Source: Pseudomonadota bacterium
GTDB lineage: Bacteria > Myxococcota_A > UBA796 > SXON01
Reading direction: 5' to 3'
NCBI GenBank assembly: GCA_030684355.1
Contig: JAUXTN010000008.1
Span: forward strand, 1 to 64,000
Length of the DNA: 64,000 nt
A model generated the notes under the pieces. It saw only the letters and a program-made list of their open reading frames with translations. It was not told the origin of the DNA and did no database searches. Made by a program: the position numbers and the translations under genes. Shown piece after piece: positions 56,552-64,000 of this stretch; position 1 is the stretch's first letter, and every line of letters begins with the position of its first letter.

Positions 56552-57397
56552 ATGGTCGAACGCCCCGCACGCCCGCTCTTCATTGTCAGCGACGGCACAG
56601 GAGACACCGCTGATCGCGTCACCCGCGCGGCCCTGCGGCAATTCGAGGGCTTGCGTGTCGCGGTGCACGTCTTCTCCAACGTGACCGACGGCGAGCACCT
56701 CGACCGGATCCTCAAGCAGGCCGCCCTCACCGACGCATGTGTCGTCACGAGCCTCGTCGCGCCCGACCAGCGCGCGCGCGCCAACGAGCTCTCGCGGGCC
56801 TACCGCGTCGTCCAGATCGATGTGATCGGGGGCGTCATCAACGCGCTCTCCGGCTGGCTCGGCGAGGCCCCGGTCAACCAGCCCGGCCTCATGCACCGCA
56901 CCGACGCCGACTATTTCCGCCGCATCGAGGCCGTCGAGTTCACCGTGAAGGTGGATGACGGCAAGGAGCCGCGGATGCTGGAGAAGGCCGACATCGTGCT
57001 CGTGGGCGTCTCCCGCACCTCGAAGACCCCCCTCTCCGTCTTCCTGGCGTACAAGGGCTACAAGGTCGCGAACGTGCCGATCGTGCTCAACCGCGATCCG
57101 CCCGAGCAGCTCTTCAAGATCGACCCGCGCAAGGTCTTCGCCCTCACGATCGACCCCGAGGCGCTCCAGAACATCCGCAAGCAGCGCCTCCAGACCATGC
57201 GCATGCGAAACGACACGAACTACGGGCAGATGGACTACATCCTGGCCGAGCTCGAGTACGCCGAGGACCTCTACAAGCGCAACCGGCAGTGGGCGCACAT
57301 CAACGTGACGAACAAGGCGCTGGAGGAGACCGCCGCGTCGATCCTCTCGCTCTACACGGAGCGCGGCGAGTTCGAGCGCGAGGTCGGACAGCTGTGA
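56552..57397 (+). CDS. PEP synthetase / pyruvate phosphate dikinase regulatory protein
   Basis: 281 residues from ATG 56552. The P-loop-like GVSRTSKTPLSVFLAYKGYKVANVP, the N-terminal FIVSDGTGDTADRVTRAALRQF, and MHRTDADYFRRIEAVEFTVKVDDGKEPRMLEKADIVLVG are diagnostic of the bifunctional kinase/phosphorylase (DUF299). It phosphorylates and dephosphorylates a Thr next to the catalytic His of PEP synthetase or PPDK, switching gluconeogenesis. The target gene is not in this window. A hairpin (57415-57437) lies 18 bases after its stop. Confidence 0.93.
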   Translation: MVERPARPLFIVSDGTGDTADRVTRAALRQFEGLRVAVHVFSNVTDGEHLDRILKQAALTDACVVTSLVAPDQRARANELSRAYRVVQIDVIGGVINALSGWLGEAPVNQPGLMHRTDADYFRRIEAVEFTVKVDDGKEPRMLEKADIVLVGVSRTSKTPLSVFLAYKGYKVANVPIVLNRDPPEQLFKIDPRKVFALTIDPEALQNIRKQRLQTMRMRNDTNYGQMDYILAELEYAEDLYKRNRQWAHINVTNKALEETAASILSLYTERGEFEREVGQL

Positions 57398-57414
57398 CTT
57401 GTCCGCTTCATGGG

Positions 57415-57437
57415 ACGGGGGGGCAGAGCCCCCCCGT
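57415..57437 (+). terminator. Strong GC hairpin after the regulator gene
   Basis: ACGGGGGGG (57415-57423) pairs with CCCCCCCGT (57429-57437) with loop CAGAG; TTTT appears 14 bases later. Likely terminates the PEP synthetase regulator message before the kinase gene, whose GTG lies at 57471. Confidence 0.6.
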
Positions 57438-57470
57438 AACGCCCCCCCGCTTTTGCGCGGCGCGTCGCCC

Positions 57471-59399
57471 GTGATCGGCTCCGTGCTCGACAAGTACGAG
57501 GTGCTCCAGAAGCTCGGCGAGGGCGCCACGGCGACCGTCTACCGGGGCCGGCACCTGACCATCGGGCGCGATGTCGCGATCAAGGTCCTCCACCCGCACC
57601 TCTCCGCGTCGAGCCGCTACCGGGAGCGGTTCAACCGCGAGGCGCGGGCCGTCGGGCGCCTCGCGCACCAGAACATCGTGTCGATCCTCGACTACTCGGG
57701 CCAGAACGCCGAGGAGTGCTACATCGTCACCGAGCTGGTGGACGGCGTCACTCTCCTGGAGCTCATCCAGCAGCGTGGGCGCCTCCCCTCCGAGATCGCG
57801 GCGCTCGTCGGGGCGGATCTCGCCTCGGCGCTCGCGTTCGCGCACCGCGAGGGCATCATCCACCGGGACATCAAGCCCGAGAACGTGATGATCCGGCGGG
57901 ACGGCCGGGTCAAGCTGATGGACTTCGGCATCGCGCGCGTGCTCGACGAGAGCTCGATCACGCTCGACGGCTCGCTGCTCGGCTCGCCCGCCTACATGAG
58001 CCCGCAGCAGGCCCTCGACGAGCCCCTCGACGGGCGCACCGACATCTTCAGCCTCGGCACGGTGATGTTCCACGCCGTCACCGGGCACGTGCCGTTCTCC
58101 GGCAGCAACGCGTCGGTCATCCTGCGGAACATCATCGAGGCCAACCGCCCCGAGGTGCTGGAGCTCGCGCCGCAGGCGTCCCCGGCGATCACCGCGGTCA
58201 TCGACCGCCTGCTCCAGCCCCGCGCGGAGGATCGCTACGCCACCGCGGACGACGCGAGCGCGGCGCTGATCGCCTCCCTTGACGAGGTGCGGCTCTCCGC
58301 CAACCACCCCACGATCAACCTCCGCGCCTACGTGGTGGACGCCGTGGCGTGCGAGGAGCACCTCGCGGCGATCCTGCGCCCGACGCTCCTCGAGGTCGGC
58401 AAGGAGCGGCTGACCCGCGGCGACACCCTCGGCGCGCTCCAGCTCTTCAACCGGCTCCTCGCGATCGACGAGGACAACGCCGAGGTCATCGCGCTCATCC
58501 AGTCGCTCCACCAGTCCCCCCCGGCGATGCCGAGGCGCATGCGGGCGATCATCCCGGCGCTCGCGCTGCTCTTCCTGGCGGCGCTGGTCGGCGGCGGCTG
58601 GTGGGCATGGAGCCGGGGGGAGCTCCCGCCCCCGAAGGCCCACCTCGCGAGCAAGGACAAGCCGACGGTCGAGTCCGCGGCGGTCTCGCTCGTGAGCCCC
58701 GTCGGGCCCGCCGTCGTCGCCCTGCCGCCGGTCGCGCCGGCGTCCAACGCGGTCGGCGCCGCGACGATGCCCGAGCCCGCCGCGCCCGTCGAGGCTCCGC
58801 AGGATCCGGGCGACACCCCCATCCGCCCGCCCGCCGGGGCGCCGCTCCCCATGCGGCTCCCCGGAGGCATTCGCGTCCCGACGCAAGGCGTGGCCGCGCC
58901 CGCGCCCGCGGCGCTGAAACCTGCCCAGCTCGTGCTCACGCTGACCGAGGCGACCTTCGCGGACGTCTGGGTGGACGGCCAGAAGGTCGGCGCGCGCGCC
59001 GGCGGGCCCATCGACACGTGGGTGGGCACCGAGGACAACCCGGTGGAGCTCGTGCCGGGCAAGCGCATCATCGAGGTCGGGAACAAGTACGCCGAGACCT
59101 GGCGGGAGGAGGTGCAGGCCTCCGAGGGGGAGATCATTCGGCGCACGCCCGTGCTGCGGCGCAAGAAGGTCACCTACAACGTCAACCCGCGCATCCCGAT
59201 CGCCTGCACGCTCACGGTAGACGGCGTGTACTACGACCGGTCGCGGACCCTCGAGCTCCGGGATCCCAACCCCGGCACGCGCGCCGCGTTCGAGTGCCCG
59301 GCCCCGCTCGGCAAGTTCGAGGTCGACCTCCCGATGAGCGAGCCCGGCGGCACGGCGATGCTGCCGACCCACATGCCGAACCTGGCCGAGGATCCATGA
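57471..59399 (+). CDS. Membrane Ser/Thr protein kinase with PEGA-like C-terminus
   Basis: 642 residues from GTG 57471; earlier codons would cross the terminator hairpin. Kinase domain about 1-275: LGEGATATVYRG (glycine loop), VAIKVLH (Lys), HRDIKPENVMI (catalytic loop), MDFGIARV (DFG) and GSPAYMSPQQ (APE-like). A TPR-like stretch (TRGDTLGALQLFNRLLAID) follows, then a TM helix (AIIPALALLFLAALVGGGWW), Pro/Ala linker and a PEGA-like beta domain (ATFADVWVDGQKVG). It senses an external cue and phosphorylates cytosolic proteins. ATGA overlap with the lipoprotein gene after it. Confidence 0.93.
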   Translation: MIGSVLDKYEVLQKLGEGATATVYRGRHLTIGRDVAIKVLHPHLSASSRYRERFNREARAVGRLAHQNIVSILDYSGQNAEECYIVTELVDGVTLLELIQQRGRLPSEIAALVGADLASALAFAHREGIIHRDIKPENVMIRRDGRVKLMDFGIARVLDESSITLDGSLLGSPAYMSPQQALDEPLDGRTDIFSLGTVMFHAVTGHVPFSGSNASVILRNIIEANRPEVLELAPQASPAITAVIDRLLQPRAEDRYATADDASAALIASLDEVRLSANHPTINLRAYVVDAVACEEHLAAILRPTLLEVGKERLTRGDTLGALQLFNRLLAIDEDNAEVIALIQSLHQSPPAMPRRMRAIIPALALLFLAALVGGGWWAWSRGELPPPKAHLASKDKPTVESAAVSLVSPVGPAVVALPPVAPASNAVGAATMPEPAAPVEAPQDPGDTPIRPPAGAPLPMRLPGGIRVPTQGVAAPAPAALKPAQLVLTLTEATFADVWVDGQKVGARAGGPIDTWVGTEDNPVELVPGKRIIEVGNKYAETWREEVQASEGEIIRRTPVLRRKKVTYNVNPRIPIACTLTVDGVYYDRSRTLELRDPNPGTRAAFECPAPLGKFEVDLPMSEPGGTAMLPTHMPNLAEDP

Positions 59400-59851
59400 C
59401 CCGCCTGTCGTGGGCGCTCCCGACGGCAGGGGGCTTGTCATGCGGAAAGCGTGCTCCATCGCGCGTTCTACCCCTCTGGCACACGCTTTGCTTTCCTGTC
59501 CTCGCGTCGGGCTGCCTCTACCTGGGCCCGACCCCCACCCTCGAGAACAACTTGCCTCCCGTCGTCAAAGCCGCAGACCCGCTCCCGGACCAGGCGGAGG
59601 CCATCCTCATCGGCCCCGCCGGGCAGCCGGTGTACGTGCTCGCGGAGGACGAGGAGGACGACGAGGTCCGGTTCACCTGGAGCCTCTCCAACGAGGGTAT
59701 CGTCGGGCGCGGGTACCCGGTGAGCGACGGCCTGGGCAGCCAGATCGACCTCGCCTACGACCCCGAGCTCGACGGGCAGACGCTCCGCTGCTTCCTGGAC
59801 GACGGCGAAAACGACTACGTGACCCTCACGTGGCATCTGGAGGTGCTGTGA
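59396..59851 (+). CDS. Small lipoprotein coupled to the kinase
   Basis: 151 residues from ATG 59396, overlapping the kinase stop. The N-terminus is long: a basic region leads to LPLWHTLCFPVLASGC, a lipobox with Cys near residue 39. The mature part is acidic with beta strands (GQPVYVLAEDEEDDEVRFTWSLSNEGIVG; LRCFLDDGENDYVTLTWHLEVL), similar to an Ig-like domain. It may be the ligand-binding partner of the kinase's external domain. GTGA overlap with the next lipoprotein gene. Confidence 0.78.
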   Translation: MTRLSWALPTAGGLSCGKRAPSRVLPLWHTLCFPVLASGCLYLGPTPTLENNLPPVVKAADPLPDQAEAILIGPAGQPVYVLAEDEEDDEVRFTWSLSNEGIVGRGYPVSDGLGSQIDLAYDPELDGQTLRCFLDDGENDYVTLTWHLEVL

Positions 59852-61527
59852 ATCGCTCCTGCGCCACTCTCCTCCTCCTCCTCGTGACCTCCGGCTGCGG
59901 CCAAGAGAGCGCGTTCGACAACGAGATGACGGGCGCCCGCGCCCCCGACGACGGCATCCCCGACGGCACGCTCCGCATCGACGTGAGCCCGCCCGCGAGC
60001 GACACCGCGATCCTGCTCCCGCAGAGCCACATCGTCCCGCCCGACAACTACGACGGCCTCGGCATCGACCTCTACGGCACCCGCAGCGTGAGCGGCGTGC
60101 TCACGGCGCAGGTGACCCACGGGTGGACCCTCGGGGCGCCCACCACCTCCGAGCCGCTCGTGGCGGGCATCCTCGGCCTGCCGGCCGACGGCTCGCTCGG
60201 CGCGGTCGCCCAGAGCGCGGAGGACGGCTCGTTCGTGCTGTCCTACCCCGCCTACCCGAGCACGATGTACGTGGCGTTCATCCCGGTGGACGCCGCGCTC
60301 GCCCCCCTGCTCGTGCTCGACGCGCCCACCTACGACCGCACCGGCTGGGACCAGGAGATCGCCCCCGGCATCCCCGTCTACGGCCGCATCACCGGGACCG
60401 TCGACGGCGTGGAAGCCTCGCTTGCCGGCCTCTCGCTCCGGATCACCCGCGTCGTGAGCGGCCAGGTCGTCAGCAGCGCGCCGTTCACGACCGACCGCAC
60501 CGGCTGGTACGTCGCGCGCGTCGACCAGCTCGGCGAGTACACGCTCGAGGTGGTCGGCGGCGCCTCCACGACGGACGGCCAGCTGGCCCCCGCGCTCTCC
60601 GTACCCGTGCTCGTCGAGGCCCTCGAGGGCGTCGAGGTGCCGATCGCGCTCGGCGACGTCGAGGATGCCTCGGCGGACGGCCGCGTGGTCGACATCGAGG
60701 GCGCCTGGATCTCCGCCGCGTACGTGCGTTTCCTCTCCAAGAGCCTCGACAGCGGCATCGGGGCGCTCGAGGTCGAGGTCGAGCCCAACGCGCAGGGCCG
60801 CTTCATCGCGGATCTGCTCCCCGGCGTCTACGACATCGAGGTCATCCCCCGCTACGACGCCGACGGCGTCGTGGCGAGCGCGGCGCGGTACGAGAACGTG
60901 CGCGTCGTGGACGGCATCGGGCTCGGGGAGCTCTCCCTCGGCGCGCCCACGCGGCTCACGGGCAAGGTCCTCGACGCCAACGCGGAGCCCGCCGCGGACG
61001 TGCAGGTCGTCGCGACCGAGGTGGGGTTCGGCGCGTACGTCTACTACGGCCGCACCGGGGCGGACGGCTCCTTCGACCTGCCGGTCGCCGACGTGCCGAT
61101 GGTCGTCACGCTCACGCCCGCCCAGTCCGCGTCGGGCGCGGTCACCCACGTCGAGGTGGACGCCCCCAGCACCGTCACCTCGTTCCAGCTCGACGCCGGG
61201 GTCTCCGTGAGCGGCCGTATCGCCTACGAGGGCACCGCCATCCCGTACGCGTCGGTGCAGGTCTACGACGCCGGGTCGGGCGTGCTCCTGGGGCAGGCGT
61301 TCTCGGACGAGAGCGGCGGCTTTGCGTTGCGGGTGTCGCTGCCGGAGCCGAGCCACGACCTGGGAGACACCGGGGCGGACACCGGCGCCGATACGGCGAG
61401 CACCGATACGGCCTCCGATTCGGGCGCCGATTCCGGCTCCGATACCGCCTCCGATACGGCCTCCGATTCTGGCGCCGACACGGCCGCCGATTCCGGCGCG
61501 GATTCCGCCGCCGACACGGCGCGCTGA
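59848..61527 (+). CDS. Large lipoprotein with carboxypeptidase-regulatory-like domains and Asp/Thr/Ala tail
   Basis: 559 residues from GTG 59848. NRSCATLLLLLVTSGC is the lipoprotein signal. Repeated carboxypeptidase-regulatory-like units follow (ITGTVDGVEASLAGLSLRI, LTGKVLDANAEPAADVQVV, VSGRIAYEGTAIPYASVQVYD), each about 80 residues. The last 50 residues are made of Asp, Thr, Ser, Gly and Ala (DTGADTGADTASTD and similar), a flexible acidic tail. The protein is probably displayed on the cell surface. Coupled by overlaps to the lipoprotein and kinase before it. Confidence 0.85.
   Translation: MNRSCATLLLLLVTSGCGQESAFDNEMTGARAPDDGIPDGTLRIDVSPPASDTAILLPQSHIVPPDNYDGLGIDLYGTRSVSGVLTAQVTHGWTLGAPTTSEPLVAGILGLPADGSLGAVAQSAEDGSFVLSYPAYPSTMYVAFIPVDAALAPLLVLDAPTYDRTGWDQEIAPGIPVYGRITGTVDGVEASLAGLSLRITRVVSGQVVSSAPFTTDRTGWYVARVDQLGEYTLEVVGGASTTDGQLAPALSVPVLVEALEGVEVPIALGDVEDASADGRVVDIEGAWISAAYVRFLSKSLDSGIGALEVEVEPNAQGRFIADLLPGVYDIEVIPRYDADGVVASAARYENVRVVDGIGLGELSLGAPTRLTGKVLDANAEPAADVQVVATEVGFGAYVYYGRTGADGSFDLPVADVPMVVTLTPAQSASGAVTHVEVDAPSTVTSFQLDAGVSVSGRIAYEGTAIPYASVQVYDAGSGVLLGQAFSDESGGFALRVSLPEPSHDLGDTGADTGADTASTDTASDSGADSGSDTASDTASDSGADTAADSGADSAADTAR
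61370..61525. repeat. Repeats coding the Asp/Thr/Ala tail
   Basis: Short GATACGGCCTCC-like and GATTCCGGCGCC-like units, mostly 12 bases long, repeat imperfectly through this stretch, encoding DTAS and DSGA quartets. Confidence 0.7.
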
Positions 61528-61631
61528 CGGGGCTTCCCCGTGCCGTCGCGAGCCGGGGCGCCACCCGGACGGCACGCGATCGACCATCTTCCGGTTGACC
61601 TGCGGCCGTCGCGGCGGCTACCCTCCGCGCC

Positions 61632-62384
61632 ATGATGGCGGTGGCCGCCCTCGCGGCGATGATCGGGTCGGCGTGGGCACAGGACGATGCATCTCGCAGC
61701 GCGCTCAGTCACGCCATCCAACAGTACCTGGCTGGCGACGCCGCGGCGGCCCGCGCCGAGCTCCAGGTCCTCCTCGCGCAGGGCCCCTCGCTCGCCCCCG
61801 AAGTACGCCGGGAGGCCCTCCTCTGGCTTGGCGACCTCCTGTACGCGGAGGGCGGGCCCGACGCCGCCCGCAACGTCTTCGAGAGCCTCCTCGGCGAGGC
61901 CCCCGACTACCCGATCGACCGGTTCGCGCACTCCCCCGAGGTGGTCGCCTTCTTCGAGGGGCTCCGTGCCACGGTCGTCGCGAAGCCGCCGCCCAGGCCG
62001 CCCGAGCTCGACCCGGAGCCGACCCCCTGGCCGTGGACCGTGCTCCTCCCCGGCGGCGTCGGCTACTTCATCGACAAGAAGCCGCTCGCCGGCGCGATCG
62101 TCGGGGGGCTCCAGGTGGCGGGGTTCACCGTCTCCGTGGCGACCTACCTGGAGCTGCGGGACAGCTACCCCGGCGACTACCCCAACCCGGCCCAGTTCCC
62201 CGAGGAGCACCCCGAGGCGCTCGACACCTTTCGCACCCTCGAGACGGTGAACCGAGTGAGCGTGGCCGCCGCGGCGCTGGCCTACCTCGTGCCCATCCCC
62301 ATCGAGACCGGCGTGTGGGCCGGGCGGCGCCGCGTCACGATGTACGTCGGCCCGACCTCCGTGGCGTTCTCCGGGCGGTTCTAG
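61632..62384 (+). CDS. Exported TPR-like protein with C-terminal membrane segments
   Basis: 250 residues. MMAVAALAAMIGSAWAQD is a signal peptide. A tetratricopeptide-like part follows (SHAIQQYLAGDAAAARAELQVLL, EALLWLGDLLYAEGGPDAARNVFESLL), then a Pro-rich linker and two hydrophobic stretches (WPWTVLLPGGVGYFI; GAIVGGLQVAGFTVSVATYLEL; VAAAALAYLVPIPIETGVW). This looks like a TPR lipoprotein-type assembly factor or secretion-associated protein of the myxobacteria. No enzyme motif. Separate from the kinase operon by 104 bases. Confidence 0.78.
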   Translation: MMAVAALAAMIGSAWAQDDASRSALSHAIQQYLAGDAAAARAELQVLLAQGPSLAPEVRREALLWLGDLLYAEGGPDAARNVFESLLGEAPDYPIDRFAHSPEVVAFFEGLRATVVAKPPPRPPELDPEPTPWPWTVLLPGGVGYFIDKKPLAGAIVGGLQVAGFTVSVATYLELRDSYPGDYPNPAQFPEEHPEALDTFRTLETVNRVSVAAAALAYLVPIPIETGVWAGRRRVTMYVGPTSVAFSGRF

Positions 62385-62468
62385 GGCGCCGGCAGGCCGC
62401 GCGCCTGGGGAGCGAGGGGGCGACGGGCGGAGAGCCGCGCGGCGGCGCCCTCTCGGGGGGCAGGGGGA

Positions 62469-62474
62469 TATACT
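62469..62474 (+). promoter_or_regulatory. Possible -10 box TATACT before the sigma-54 activator gene
   Basis: TATACT in an otherwise GC-only 115-base gap, 25 bases before ATG 62500. No convincing -35 is seen; weak call. Confidence 0.3.
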
Positions 62475-62499
62475 CCCCGCCACCTCAACGCCTGGAACC

Positions 62500-64000
<1,501 letters not shown>

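Noticed and set aside
57399-57470. Upstream start of the kinase gene
   Set aside because: It would place the strong terminator hairpin inside the coding sequence; the kinase fold begins just after GTG 57471.

Overview
The window is very GC-rich (roughly 70% by eye), densely coded on both strands, and shows several marks of Myxococcota (the former myxobacterial Deltaproteobacteria). These are two secreted proteins ending in MYXO-CTERM-like tails, many lipoproteins with von Willebrand A or carboxypeptidase-regulatory-like domains and Asp/Thr/Ala-rich linkers, a Ser/Thr kinase with a PEGA-like tail, and an FHA-GAF sigma-54 activator. Species cannot be named from the sequence. About 60 genes are supported. 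Two run off the edges: a lipoprotein gene at the left and the sigma-54 activator at the right. No rRNA, tRNA, CRISPR array, transposase or phage gene was recognised. No gene-free stretch exceeds 300 bases; the longest (18368-18610) is filled by three hairpins. Codon use looks uniform.

Region 1 (1-13612, all minus strand). After a partial lipoprotein, a VOC/PhnB-like protein and a vWA lipoprotein comes a six-gene operon (10160 down to 3401). It encodes a fatty-acyl-AMP ligase, an SDR-type epimerase/reductase, an acyl carrier protein, an acyl-CoA dehydrogenase homologue, a B12-binding radical SAM enzyme and a second radical SAM enzyme. The first five genes overlap by four bases each. Upstream on the same strand lie a LuxR-type regulator with a four-cysteine sensor domain and two tandem hemerythrin-like proteins. 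This looks like an oxygen-aware pathway for an unusual acyl-derived product, and it is the best candidate for an undescribed system. An RlmB-like methyltransferase with a long disordered Arg/Pro-rich head closes the region.

Region 2 (13672-31929). Mostly housekeeping and single genes: MscS channel, a JAB-DinG fusion helicase, murG, an AurF-like di-iron protein, a cytochrome c/copper-monooxygenase-like lipoprotein, a GT2 glycosyltransferase, a GNAT protein, a V4R-GAF-cyclase, a methyltransferase, an HTTM operon with a dCTPase-like MazG protein, and a DJ-1/PfpI protein.

Region 3 (31945-42174). SlyD, a run of secreted lipoproteins and MYXO-CTERM proteins, the coupled moaD-moaE-trmB operon, and a subtilase-like protein with a damaged active site coupled to a FadL-like outer-membrane protein.

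Region 4 (42175-56464). A lipid-tailoring neighbourhood: an MmgE/PrpD protein, two GNAT-like proteins, two alpha/beta hydrolases (one without catalytic Ser and His), three membrane fatty-acid desaturases, a GH3 adenylating enzyme, a Rieske oxygenase, and an AMACR-like CoA transferase/racemase coupled to a 46-residue membrane protein.

Region 5 (56552-64000). A PEP synthetase/PPDK regulatory protein, a membrane Ser/Thr kinase translationally coupled to two lipoproteins, a TPR protein, and the FHA-GAF-AAA+ sigma-54 activator.

Genes are packed tightly: four-base start/stop overlaps are the rule inside operons, and convergent genes often touch or overlap.
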